Below, piece by piece: positions 1-7,767 of a DNA stretch of 9,383 nt (positions within the stretch are counted from its first letter, which is position 1; each line of letters opens with the position of its first letter). The position numbers and the translations under genes were made by a program. The notes under the pieces are model-generated. The model had not been told where the DNA came from and made no database searches. It was given only the letters and a program-made list of their open reading frames with translations. This DNA comes from an uncultured Chloroflexaceae bacterium (lineage in GTDB: Bacteria > Chloroflexota > Chloroflexia > Chloroflexales > Chloroflexaceae): assembly GCA_937141995.1 (NCBI GenBank), contig CAKZQX010000125.1, forward strand, positions 1 through 9,383. Direction: 5' to 3'.

Positions 1-381
1 CGGTATCCTCTTCCAGGTAAGGAATCACGTAAGCCCGGTTATTTGAAAGGTATTGGGTTTAGGGGTTAATCTTAATACTACATACGCTTGTTTGGGCACA
101 GTCGCAAGGGTTGACGGGAATCGCGTATTCTTCTCAGCTTTGTGGCTGTGCGCTTTTGTATAAGCCAGGGATACCGTTGCAAGTGGTTCACGCGCAGCGT
201 TGCCCGGAGGCCCACGACACCCGCCGCCAGGTGCATGTTCACCCGATGTTGCCCTATTTCGGTCGATTGTACCAGTGGTTTGGGTTTTGAGTTTTGCGCC
301 ACGGAGGGCAGGGGACGAATGATCATCGCGTCAGCGCCTCTGCGGGTTACCACCGCCCCACCACTATCGCCGCATTCCGTA

Positions 382-445
382 GGGGTGCAACACGGGCCGG
401 ATAGTTTGCCGGTGGGTAGTATCCGATGGGCCCATGTTGCGCCCC
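382..445. repeat. Long imperfect inverted repeat (hairpin) after the DUF1501 gene
   Basis: The arms are 382-398 and 429-445, each 17 bases. They pair with 15 Watson-Crick pairs, one G-T wobble and one mismatch. An inner 5-bp stem, GGATA (399-403) with TATCC (420-424), extends the structure around a loop of about 16 bases. The left arm follows GTA, giving a GTAGGGG head like the GTAGGG head of the short repeats around the treS gene. It starts about 31 bases past the DUF1501 stop and has no T-run on either strand. It is therefore more like a palindromic dispersed repeat (REP-like) than a textbook intrinsic terminator, although it could protect the 3' end of the transcript. Confidence 0.65.
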
Positions 446-455
446 TCCGCTATGT

Positions 456-469
456 CCGGCATGCGCCGG
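456..469. repeat. Short GC hairpin next to the DUF1501 stop
   Basis: CCGGC (456-460) and GCCGG (465-469) form a 5-bp stem with an ATGC loop. It begins seven bases downstream of the DUF1501 stop codon on the minus strand. No T-tract follows, so it is only a weak candidate for 3'-end formation, perhaps acting together with the larger hairpin at 382-445. Confidence 0.35.
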
Positions 470-476
470 GTCGGCA

Positions 477-1790
477 CTACCGCGTCACCAGCGGCAGGTA
501 GATCGAGCGGTTGCCGGGTGGTCGGTAGTCGATCTCCTGGTCAGTGCCGCTGACGACACCCAGCGGTTCGTAGCGGTCAAAGCCGGGGAAGACACAGCCC
601 AGTCTGGGGTTGCCCAACCGACGAACGACAATCTCGCTCAGGATAGTGCGAAAGTCGGTGGTGACACGGAGATCGCGGCCCTGAATGAGATCTTCACCCG
701 CCAGGCCGGGCCAGTTGCCATAGATCTTGCCGCCATTGACATTGCCCCCTAGCACCAGCATTACGCCACCGCGTCCATGATCGGTACCCTGGCTGGGATT
801 GGCCCACAGGCTGCGCCCAAACTCACTCATCACGACGACCGTCAGCCGCTTCTGGTAGGCCGCCAGATCGTTGTAGAAGGCGGACAAACTATTGGCAAGC
901 GTCGTCACCAGCGTCGCCAGGTAGCCGCTGCCATACTCGCCCTGGTAGTCGTGGGTGTCCCAGCCGTCGAAGTCCAGTGTTGCCACTTGCAGCCCCATAT
1001 CCAGCTTGACAATCTGGGCCACCAGTTTGAGCGCATCGCCGAAGCCCGAAGGATAGCTTACATCCGGCGTGTACTCGCGCTCGCGGGTCTTGAGCAGTTC
1101 GATGGTCTCGATCGCCCGCGTCCCGGCGCTGTTAACATACCCCGCGCCGCTGTACATCTGCTTGAGCGTGGTCAGCATAATGTCACGGTAGCGCCAGTGC
1201 GCCTCAAGCTGGCTGTAGCTTTCAGCCGTGGTCATGGTCACGGCGTCCGTGTCGCCCTGGAGCGCTGCGGGTATCCCGGTCATCGGCACCAGCGTGGGTA
1301 ACAGTCCATCCGGGCGCGAGCACTGGAGATGGCGCGCCAGCCAGCCGCTCGTGATGGTCGGATCGTCAGGGTTGCCCCGCTCAATAGCCCGGGTTGCCTC
1401 AGCGTGGCTGCGGGTATCCTCAGTGAGCCCACAGGCATGCACGATTGCCAGGTCGCCGGCGGCATACAACTGTTGGAGAGAGCCTGCCCGGGGATGCAAT
1501 CCGACACTGCCGGTAAATGTGCTGTTCTGCGGATCGATCACAAGCGCCTGATCCGGGGGAATGATCAGGTTGAACCGCGCGTTGGTGTAGTTTTGATCGT
1601 CAAAGGGCGCAACCAGGCTCAGCCCGTCGCACCCGCCGCGCAGGAAGACCAGCACCAGGATCTCGTCGGTTCCGGTCGCCCGCCCGTCACCGTCGTCCTG
1701 GGCAAATGCCAGACTGCCGATGCGCCCACCCGTCAGCGCCGCCAGTGCCACGCTGCCTCCAACCAGAAATTGTCGTCGTGTGATGTTCAT
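477..1790 (-). CDS. DUF1501 domain-containing protein, Tat-exported
   Basis: The product is 437 residues and covers most of a DUF1501 domain, a family related in fold to alkaline phosphatase/sulfatase-like proteins whose function is not established. A twin-arginine signal opens the protein (TRRQFLV at 4-10, hydrophobic stretch, likely cleavage after AFA at 28-30), so it should be exported folded. Family landmarks follow: RGGCDGLS (51-58), GWDTHD (276-281), MSEFGR (321-326), GTDHGRGG (335-342) and TDFR (378-381). I chose the ATG at 1790 over one at 2021 because it places the Tat signal at the N-terminus and has a GAGG site 8 bases upstream. The protein ends in YLPLVTR, a tail I associate with secreted Chloroflexota proteins. 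DUF1501 genes often sit beside a DUF1800 gene; none is seen here. Assignment to the family is secure, the role is unknown. Confidence 0.93.
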   Translation of the reverse strand: MNITRRQFLVGGSVALAALTGGRIGSLAFAQDDGDGRATGTDEILVLVFLRGGCDGLSLVAPFDDQNYTNARFNLIIPPDQALVIDPQNSTFTGSVGLHPRAGSLQQLYAAGDLAIVHACGLTEDTRSHAEATRAIERGNPDDPTITSGWLARHLQCSRPDGLLPTLVPMTGIPAALQGDTDAVTMTTAESYSQLEAHWRYRDIMLTTLKQMYSGAGYVNSAGTRAIETIELLKTREREYTPDVSYPSGFGDALKLVAQIVKLDMGLQVATLDFDGWDTHDYQGEYGSGYLATLVTTLANSLSAFYNDLAAYQKRLTVVVMSEFGRSLWANPSQGTDHGRGGVMLVLGGNVNGGKIYGNWPGLAGEDLIQGRDLRVTTDFRTILSEIVVRRLGNPRLGCVFPGFDRYEPLGVVSGTDQEIDYRPPGNRSIYLPLVTR

Positions 1791-1798
1791 TAAGAAAA

Positions 1799-1802
1799 CC
1801 TC
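1799..1802 (-). promoter_or_regulatory. Ribosome binding site deciding the DUF1501 start
   Basis: On the minus strand GAGG lies 8 bases before the ATG at 1790. It supports this start over the in-frame upstream ATG, which would put about 77 residues before the Tat motif. Confidence 0.6.
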
Positions 1803-1827
1803 GCTGCCGAGAGTTGCACCGGGGCCA

Positions 1828-1836
1828 ATTATACCA
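1828..1836 (-). promoter_or_regulatory. Extended -10 promoter element for the DUF1501 gene
   Basis: The minus strand reads TGGTATAAT, a perfect TATAAT preceded by the TGn of an extended -10 element. The -35 position (1851-1856, TTCCAA at 17-bp spacing) matches the consensus poorly, as is common for extended -10 promoters. Transcription would start near 1820, giving a leader of about 30 bases before the ATG at 1790. Confidence 0.55.
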
Positions 1837-1857
1837 TCCATCATATATTTTTGGAAT

Positions 1858-1876
1858 GCGGCAATCATGCTGCCGC
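1858..1876. promoter_or_regulatory. Inverted repeat between divergent promoters, possible operator
   Basis: GCGGCA (1858-1863) and TGCCGC (1871-1876) are exact inverted arms around a 7-base spacer. The repeat lies just upstream of the DUF1501 -10 element and 26 bases before the TATACT candidate of glgP. A dimeric regulator bound here could act on both genes. This is inference from position and symmetry only. Confidence 0.3.
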
Positions 1877-1902
1877 CTGCAATAGTTCCGTCAAGAATCG
1901 GG

Positions 1903-1908
1903 TATACT
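1903..1908 (+). promoter_or_regulatory. Candidate -10 element for glgP
   Basis: TATACT is a 5-of-6 match to the sigma-70 -10 hexamer and lies 69 bases before the glgP ATG. No good -35 hexamer sits 16-18 bases upstream, so an activator or a different promoter may be involved. A TTGACG hexamer at 1918-1923 is a good -35 match but has no convincing -10 downstream. Confidence 0.3.
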
Positions 1909-1965
1909 TGGGGCAGATTGACGCGCCCATCAATTTCTCTCTGATTGTACGAAGTGGTACCGGCG

Positions 1966-1971
1966 AAGGAG
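1966..1971 (+). promoter_or_regulatory. Ribosome binding site deciding the glgP start
   Basis: AAGGAG lies 6 bases before the ATG at 1978. This favours 1978 over the in-frame ATG at 1945, which lacks a comparable site. Confidence 0.75.
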
Positions 1972-1977
1972 CGTTCC

Positions 1978-4125
1978 ATGACGCAGCTTGACCTTGAGTT
2001 GTTTTTTACCCCCATTCCCAAACGGATCGGCCGCTTGCGCGAACTGGCCTATAATCTCTGGTGGACCTGGCATCCTGAGGCGCAAGACCTCTATTCGCAG
2101 ATTGACCCGGATTTGTGGGAACTGGTCTATCATAACCCGGTGCAGTTCCTGCGCCAGGTACGTCAGCGCCGCCTGGATCAGGCTGCCGGTAATCCCACCT
2201 ATCTGCGGCAGTTTGACAGTGTGCTCAGCGATTTTGATGCCTACATGGATGCGACCGATACCTGGTGTACCCGGCAGTACCCGCTGACGCAGGGCAAAAC
2301 GATTGCCTACTTTAGCGCTGAGTTTGGCCTGCACGAGTCACTGCCGATCTACTCCGGGGGGTTGGGCATCCTGGCGGGCGACCATCTGAAGGAGGCCAGC
2401 GATATTGGCCTGCCGCTGGTGGCGGTCGGATTTATTTACCCGCAGGGCTATTTTCGGCAGCGGCTTGACCGGGAGGGACGGCAACTGGCCGAGTATCAGA
2501 AGCTCACCTTCGTCGATGTGCCCGCTATCCCGGCGCGCACACCGGCCGGTGATGAGGTGGTGGTTGAGGTTGAGTTGGCCGGGCGGCTGACCTATGCCCG
2601 GGTCTACCGCATCCAGGTGGGGCGCACGCCGCTCTTCGTGATGGACACCGATATTCATCCCAATGTGGAACAGAACCGTGAACTGGCGGCCCGGCTCTAC
2701 GGCGGCGATCATGAGATCCGCCTGGCGCAGGAGGTGATTCTGGGGATCGGTGGAGTGCGCGCGCTGCGGCAACTGGGCATCAACCCGACGGCCTGGCATT
2801 TGAATGAGGGGCATGCGGCTTTCCTGTTGCTGGAGCTACTGCGCGAACTGGTGTCCCAGGGCATGCCGATTGAGCAGGCCATGCAGCAGGTGCGCACACA
2901 TACGATCTTCACTACGCACACTCCTGCGCCCTCGCACAATGATGCCTTTCCGATCAACCTGATTGAGAAATTCTTCTGGCGTTACTGGCCGCAACTGGGA
3001 ATCGGCCACGAGGAGTTTATGAATCTGGCTCGCCAGGATCAGTCCTGGGGGCCGACCTTTTCGATGACCACGCTGGCGTTGAACTTCACCGAGCGGGCCA
3101 ACGGTGTGAGCAAGTTGCACGGCCATGTGGCGCGCGGCATGTGGCAGTGGCTCTATCCGGAGAAGAGCCGCGACGAGGTGCCGATCCAGGCCATCTCTAA
3201 TGGCGTGCATACCTCCTCCTGGGTTGCCCCGGAGTTGGCGCAGATCTATGATGCCTACCTGGGTATCGGCTGGCAGGATCGGCTTGACGACGCGGCGCTC
3301 TGGGAGCGGATCTATGATATTCCGAATGATGTACTCTGGAGTATCCGGCGGCGATTGAAGCATAACCTGGTGGCCTTTGCGCGGGAACGGACGCGTCAGC
3401 GCTTCCATCTGCTGCGCGAATCACCCGCTATCTGGCCGGTGTTGGAAGAAGACGCGCTCACGATAGGGTTTGCCCGTCGCTTTGCGCCCTACAAGCGCGC
3501 CACGTTGATCTTCAACGACCTGGAGCGACTGAAAGCGATCCTGAACAATCCGGGCCACCCGGTGCAGATCATCTTTGCCGGGAAAGCCCATCCGGGCGAT
3601 GAGGAGGGCAAGCGCTTTATCCACGATATCTATCAATTTTCGTTGCAGCCGGGCTTTGCCGGGCGGGTGCTCTTCCTGGAGGAGTATGATATTGCCACCG
3701 CGCGCGAGATGGTCAAGGGCGTTGATGTCTGGCTCAATACGCCGCGCCGCCCGCACGAAGCCAGCGGCACCAGCGGCCAGAAGGCCAGCCTCAATGGTGT
3801 GCCCAATATCAGCGTGCTGGATGGCTGGTGGCCCGAAGCCTACAATGGGAACAACGGCTGGGCCATTGGCGAGGAGTGGTACCGCGAGCCGGAGGTGCAG
3901 GACCGCAACGATGCCCGCTCGATCTACCAGGTGCTGGAGGATGAGGTCATCCCGCGCTTCTACGACCAGCGGGACGCGGCGGGTGTCCCCGTCCAGTGGA
4001 TTACCATGTGTAAGGAGGCGATTGTCACCGTTGCACCCTACTTCAGTACCCGGCGCATGCTGGTGGATTATATTCAGCAGTTCTACCTGTCGGCGACATT
4101 GCCGCATACCATAACGACGGAATAA
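1978..4125 (+). CDS. glgP: Alpha-glucan phosphorylase (GT35)
   Basis: This 715-residue cytoplasmic enzyme should release glucose-1-phosphate from the non-reducing ends of glycogen or maltodextrin, using phosphate and pyridoxal phosphate. The first 100 residues (for example LAYNLWWTWHPEA at 23-35) match the DUF3417-type N-terminus of the Thermotoga/mycobacterial-type phosphorylases. Then come the glycine-rich GGLGILAGDHLKEASD (127-142), HLNEGHAAF (274-282), FTTHTPAPSHNDAF (311-324), RFAPYKRATL (501-510), FAGKAHPGD (533-541) and EASGTSGQKASLNG (594-607). K602 is the expected PLP Schiff-base lysine. Long members of this subfamily run to roughly 820-860 residues; this one stops about 100-150 residues earlier, with an intact ending and no frameshift evident, so it looks like a naturally short form. 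It precedes the TreS-maltokinase gene on the same strand by 195 nt, consistent with a glycogen-metabolism locus. Confidence 0.95.
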   Translation: MTQLDLELFFTPIPKRIGRLRELAYNLWWTWHPEAQDLYSQIDPDLWELVYHNPVQFLRQVRQRRLDQAAGNPTYLRQFDSVLSDFDAYMDATDTWCTRQYPLTQGKTIAYFSAEFGLHESLPIYSGGLGILAGDHLKEASDIGLPLVAVGFIYPQGYFRQRLDREGRQLAEYQKLTFVDVPAIPARTPAGDEVVVEVELAGRLTYARVYRIQVGRTPLFVMDTDIHPNVEQNRELAARLYGGDHEIRLAQEVILGIGGVRALRQLGINPTAWHLNEGHAAFLLLELLRELVSQGMPIEQAMQQVRTHTIFTTHTPAPSHNDAFPINLIEKFFWRYWPQLGIGHEEFMNLARQDQSWGPTFSMTTLALNFTERANGVSKLHGHVARGMWQWLYPEKSRDEVPIQAISNGVHTSSWVAPELAQIYDAYLGIGWQDRLDDAALWERIYDIPNDVLWSIRRRLKHNLVAFARERTRQRFHLLRESPAIWPVLEEDALTIGFARRFAPYKRATLIFNDLERLKAILNNPGHPVQIIFAGKAHPGDEEGKRFIHDIYQFSLQPGFAGRVLFLEEYDIATAREMVKGVDVWLNTPRRPHEASGTSGQKASLNGVPNISVLDGWWPEAYNGNNGWAIGEEWYREPEVQDRNDARSIYQVLEDEVIPRFYDQRDAAGVPVQWITMCKEAIVTVAPYFSTRRMLVDYIQQFYLSATLPHTITTE

Positions 4126-4142
4126 GGCGATGCTCTCACAAG

Positions 4143-4222
4143 GGTAGATTGTTCGGTAGGGACGCGCTGCTGCGTGTCCGCCGGTAGATTTCGCAGTAGG
4201 AACGCGCTGCTGTGCGTCCGCT
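4143..4222 (+). repeat. Two tandem 40-bp repeats between glgP and treS
   Basis: Units 4143-4182 and 4183-4222 both begin GGTAGATT and then share a 26-bp core (4156-4181 and 4196-4221) starting GTAGG and ending GTCCGC. The cores are identical at 23 of 26 positions; over the full 40-base unit 8 positions differ. The first core can fold as GGACGCG with CGTGTCC around a 6-base CTGCTG loop, with one G-T wobble. Related copies lie just after the treS gene (7766-7822). The pattern suggests a short dispersed palindromic repeat rather than a terminator, since no T-run follows. Confidence 0.75.
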
Positions 4223-4260
4223 TACATCTGCAAGAACGTGGTGATCGGGTGATGGACACA

Positions 4261-4301
4261 GGGTAGCCGGGTGACACCAGAACAACCGTTACCTGCTACC
4301 C
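4261..4301 (+). promoter_or_regulatory. Leader hairpin upstream of the treS start
   Basis: GGGTAGC (4261-4267) pairs exactly with GCTACCC (4295-4301). After a small bulge, GGTGAC (4270-4275) pairs with GTTACC (4288-4293), with one G-T wobble, leaving a 12-base loop. The 13 base pairs form a stable structure ending 8 bases before the AGAGG site (4310-4314), which is itself 6 bases before the ATG at 4321. It could affect translation, mRNA processing or read-through from glgP. No anti-structure or T-run is seen, so I do not call a riboswitch or attenuator. Confidence 0.45.
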
Positions 4302-4320
4302 CCTGGAACAGAGGTTTGCG

Positions 4321-7300
4321 ATGATTGACCGGAACGGCGAGGATATTTCGTTCAGAGATAATCCGCTCTGGTACAAAGACGCGGTTATTTATCAACTCCA
4401 TGTGCGTTCGTTTGCCGATAGCGACAACGATGGCGTCGGGGACTTTCAGGGGCTCACCGGCAAACTGGACTATCTGCAAGACCTGGGCGTGACCGCTATC
4501 TGGCTCTTGCCCTTCTACCCTTCGCCCCTGCGCGATGATGGGTATGACACAGCCGACTATACCGGTGTTCATTCGATGTACGGAACGCTTCAGGATTTTC
4601 GTGCGTTCCTGGAGGAGGCCCACAAGCGCGATCTGCGGGTGATTACCGAGTTGATTATTAATCATACCTCTGACCAGCATCCCTGGTTCCAGCGGGCGCG
4701 CCGATCACCGCCGGGTTCGTCCCTGCGGAATTTCTATGTCTGGAGTGATACCGCCGAAGAGTATAAAGAAACCCGGATTATCTTTAAGGATTTCGAGTTT
4801 TCTAACTGGACCTGGGATCCGGTGGCGCGGGCCTACTACTGGCATCGTTTCTACTCGCATCAGCCCGATCTGAATTTCGACAACCCGGATGTGCATCGGG
4901 AAGTGATCAAGGTGATGGATTTCTGGCTGGGGATGGGCGTCGATGGGCTGCGCCTGGATGCCGTGCCCTACCTCTACGAGCGCGAGGGCACCAACTGCGA
5001 GAATCTACCCGAAACGCATGCCTTCCTGAAGAAGCTGCGCAGTCATGTTGATGCGCACTACAAAGATCGCATGCTGCTGGCCGAGGCAAACCAGTGGCCG
5101 GAAGATGCGGTCGCCTATTTTGGCGATGGTGATGAGTGCCACATGGCCTTTCACTTTCCGTTGATGCCGCGCATGTTTGTTTCAATCCGCATGGAAGACC
5201 GCTTCCCGATGACCGAAACCATGTACCAGACCCCGGAAATTCCGGATGTCTGCCAGTGGGCGCTCTTCTTGCGCAACCATGATGAGTTGACGCTGGAGAT
5301 GGTCACGGGGGAAGAGCGGGCCTTCATGTACCGGACCTATGCGCGCGATCCGCGTGCGCGCATCAATCTGGGTATTCGGCGGCGGCTTGCGCCCCTGCTC
5401 CAGAATGATCGCAAGCAGATCGAACTGTTGAACAGCCTGCTCTTCTCGCTGCCGGGTACGCCGGTGATCTACTATGGCGATGAGATCGGCATGGGCGACA
5501 ATATTTACCTGGGCGACCGCGACGGAGTGCGCACGCCGATGCAGTGGAGCCACGAACTCAACGCGGGTTTCTCGCGCGCCAATCCCCAGCGCGTCTTCCT
5601 GCCGGTAACGATTGATCCGGCCTACCACTATGAAGCTGTCAATGTCGAGGCACACCAGGCCAATCCCTACTCGCTGCTGCGCTGGATGAAACATATGATT
5701 GCCACCCGCAAAAGCTCGCGGGCGCTGAGCCGGGGCAGCCTGGAGTTTCTCTACCCGGAGAATAGCAAGGTGCTGGTCTTTCTGCGCAAGTATGCGGACG
5801 AGCGGATTCTGGTGGTTGCGAATCTCTCGCGCTTTGTGCAGTGCGTTGAGTTAAACCTGTCGGCCTACGAGGGCATGACGCCGATGGAGTTGTTCGGGCG
5901 CACGCCCTTTCCGCGCATCGGTGAACTGCCCTATTTCCTCACGCTGGGGCCACACGCGGTCTACTGGTTTGCACTGGAGTATCCGCATCAGATGCATACT
6001 GCGAATGACGCACCCCTGGAGTATCGGGTGCCCACGCTGAGTGTGGACGAGGATTGGACGACGATCTTTGCCCGCAGCCGGGCGCGGACGGCCCTGGAGC
6101 AAGTATTGCCGGGCTATCTGCGGCAGCGGCGCTGGTTTGGCGGCAAAGCGCGTACCATCCAGAGTGTCGAACTGTTGGAGACTGTGCCGGTGCCTTACGA
6201 GTCGCCGGCTGCGTATCTCACCTTGGTACAGGTGGAGTATATCGAGGGTGATCACGAGACCTATGTGTTGCCCTTCACGGTGGCGCTGGGGGCACAGGCC
6301 CGGCAGATTGCCGAGGAGATCCCCCAGGTGGTGGTGGCGCATCTGCGTATCACCGGTTTTGATGACACGGCCATCCTCTACGATGCGTTGCGCGATAAGG
6401 AGTTTGCCCTGCTGCTGCTCGACTCGATTGCGCAGCATCGCACCTTCCGGGGGAGTGCGGGTGAGGTGATGGCGGCGCCGCTGCGTTCCCTGCGATTGCT
6501 GTCCGAGGTTAGCGCCAGCCTGCATACGCCCGCAACCGGAGCCCGCGCGGGTGGCGGGGCGCTGGCGGAAGGCCACGGTGAAGCGGCCGACCCGTCGATT
6601 GAGTTTACCTCAACTGTGACCACTTCGGATCGCAGCAACACGACGATTGTGTATGGCAACCAACTGGTACTCAAGATCTTCCGGCGCATCGAGTCGGGGA
6701 TTAATCCTGATCTGGAGATCGGGCGCTTCCTGACCGAGAAGATCTCGCTGGTGCGCACGCCGTTTGTTGCCGGGGCGCTCGAATACCATCAGAAGAACAG
6801 CGAGCCGATGACGCTGGGGGTGCTGCGCACGCGTGACCCACACCAGGGGGATGCCTGGCAGTATACGCAAGGTATCCTGGCCCACTATTTTGAGCGGGTG
6901 CTGGCGCGGCAGGGCGAAGCCGGGGCGCTGCTGCTACCGCACAAACATCTGCTGGATCTGGCCGATGAACCGGCCCCGCCGCTGGTTGAGGAACTGGTGG
7001 GCGACTATCTGGCGACGGCGCGACTGCTGGGTCAGCGCACGGCCGAGTTCCATGTTGCGCTGGCGCAGGAGACCGAAGACCCGAACTTTGTGCCCGAGCC
7101 CTTTACCGACTTTTTCCAGCGGCCCTTTTACCATGCCATGCTCGGCCTGATGGCGCGGGATTTCCAGTTCCTCAACCAGCAACTCGATCATCTCCCGGAA
7201 GCGGTGCGTAACGATGCCTATCGGATTAAAGCGCTCGAGCCGCAGGTGCGGCGCTACTTTGAACCCTTCCGTGATCGGAAGATTACCGCGATGCGGATAC

Positions 7301-7767
7301 GCTGCCACGGCAACTACCATCTGGGGCAGGTGCTGCGGGCCGACAATGATTTTATGATCACCGACTTTGAGGGCGAGCCGGCCCGCTCCCTGGATGAACG
7401 CCGCACCAAAGTCTCACCGTTGCGCGATGTTGCCGGCATGATCCGCTCCTTCCACTACGCTGTCTATGTGGCCCTGTTTGAGCAGCGGAACACCGGGCGC
7501 ATCGGCGGGATGGATCAGGCCACGCAGGACTCCTGGGCACGCTTCTGGTATGTCTGGGTAGCGGCGACTTTCCTGCGCGCTTACAGCGACACGATCCATC
7601 TGTCGCCGCTGCTGCTGCAGACGCGGGAGGAGTTCAAGGTGCTGCTGGATGCCTACCTGCTGGAGAAGGCGCTCTATGAATTAGGGTATGAACTCAATAG
7701 TCGCCCCGACTGGGTCGTCATCCCGCTGCAGGGGATCTTGCAACTTTTGGAAAATCGGGTTGAGTGA
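4321..7767 (+). CDS. treS: Maltose alpha-D-glucosyltransferase (trehalose synthase) fused to maltokinase
   Basis: This 1148-residue cytoplasmic fusion joins a GH13 trehalose synthase (about 15-555) to a maltokinase (about 578-1148). The first half interconverts maltose and trehalose: [19 protein letters not shown], nucleophile D213 (GLRLDAVPY), acid/base E255 (LLAEANQW) and D321 (RNHDELTLE) are present. The second half begins with the maltokinase cap (RRWFGGKAR, 603-611), then the ATP-site lysine K785 (QLVLKIFRR), a phosphate-transfer loop [11 protein letters not shown] (995-1005), and the metal-binding segment [15 protein letters not shown] with D1015. The usual loop is HGD; here residue 998 is Asn (codon AAC), which could impair phosphorylation. 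A Gly/Ala-rich segment (about 735-758) precedes the ATP-binding strand. AGAGG 6 bases upstream supports the start. Together with glgP it indicates glycogen/trehalose metabolism; maltose-1-phosphate would feed GlgE, which is not in the window. Confidence 0.95.
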   Translation: MIDRNGEDISFRDNPLWYKDAVIYQLHVRSFADSDNDGVGDFQGLTGKLDYLQDLGVTAIWLLPFYPSPLRDDGYDTADYTGVHSMYGTLQDFRAFLEEAHKRDLRVITELIINHTSDQHPWFQRARRSPPGSSLRNFYVWSDTAEEYKETRIIFKDFEFSNWTWDPVARAYYWHRFYSHQPDLNFDNPDVHREVIKVMDFWLGMGVDGLRLDAVPYLYEREGTNCENLPETHAFLKKLRSHVDAHYKDRMLLAEANQWPEDAVAYFGDGDECHMAFHFPLMPRMFVSIRMEDRFPMTETMYQTPEIPDVCQWALFLRNHDELTLEMVTGEERAFMYRTYARDPRARINLGIRRRLAPLLQNDRKQIELLNSLLFSLPGTPVIYYGDEIGMGDNIYLGDRDGVRTPMQWSHELNAGFSRANPQRVFLPVTIDPAYHYEAVNVEAHQANPYSLLRWMKHMIATRKSSRALSRGSLEFLYPENSKVLVFLRKYADERILVVANLSRFVQCVELNLSAYEGMTPMELFGRTPFPRIGELPYFLTLGPHAVYWFALEYPHQMHTANDAPLEYRVPTLSVDEDWTTIFARSRARTALEQVLPGYLRQRRWFGGKARTIQSVELLETVPVPYESPAAYLTLVQVEYIEGDHETYVLPFTVALGAQARQIAEEIPQVVVAHLRITGFDDTAILYDALRDKEFALLLLDSIAQHRTFRGSAGEVMAAPLRSLRLLSEVSASLHTPATGARAGGGALAEGHGEAADPSIEFTSTVTTSDRSNTTIVYGNQLVLKIFRRIESGINPDLEIGRFLTEKISLVRTPFVAGALEYHQKNSEPMTLGVLRTRDPHQGDAWQYTQGILAHYFERVLARQGEAGALLLPHKHLLDLADEPAPPLVEELVGDYLATARLLGQRTAEFHVALAQETEDPNFVPEPFTDFFQRPFYHAMLGLMARDFQFLNQQLDHLPEAVRNDAYRIKALEPQVRRYFEPFRDRKITAMRIRCHGNYHLGQVLRADNDFMITDFEGEPARSLDERRTKVSPLRDVAGMIRSFHYAVYVALFEQRNTGRIGGMDQATQDSWARFWYVWVAATFLRAYSDTIHLSPLLLQTREEFKVLLDAYLLEKALYELGYELNSRPDWVVIPLQGILQLLENRVE

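Larger units (their letters stand above)
1..476. other. Gene-poor region downstream of the DUF1501 gene
   Basis: I can support no gene here. Open frames exist on both strands, but none has a convincing ribosome binding site or a recognisable product. One plus-strand frame is open from about 63 to a TGA near 290 without a clear start; its translation matches nothing I recognise, so it could be a decayed gene end or chance. The first 130 bases are more AT-rich than the rest of the window. The right part (382-469) holds two hairpins that lie downstream of the DUF1501 stop codon. The left edge is cut by the window, so any gene beginning further left cannot be judged. Confidence 0.5.

Noticed and set aside
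63..290. Plus-strand open frame possibly coding for a C-terminal protein remnant
   Set aside because: It has no start codon with a ribosome binding site and the translation matches nothing I recognise; kept only as a remark in the intergenic entry.
78..353. 91-codon minus-strand frame near the left end
   Set aside because: No ribosome binding site, basic biased composition and no recognisable domain; it overlaps other equally weak frames.
777..1793. Overlapping plus-strand frames opposite the DUF1501 gene
   Set aside because: They are antisense to a clear family member, have biased compositions and carry no motifs.
1945..1977. Earlier glgP start at 1945
   Set aside because: The AAGGAG site at 1966-1971 lies inside this extension and points to the ATG at 1978.
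1791..2021. N-terminal extension of the DUF1501 protein from an ATG at 2021
   Set aside because: It would bury the Tat signal 77 residues inside, overlap the glgP start and include the promoter region.
3421..4107. 228-codon minus-strand frame opposite glgP
   Set aside because: It is a shadow of the GC-rich glgP coding sequence, with no ribosome binding site or domain.
4143..4222. Tandem repeats as a CRISPR array
   Set aside because: Only two units occur, they are contiguous with no unique spacers between them, and no cas gene is present.
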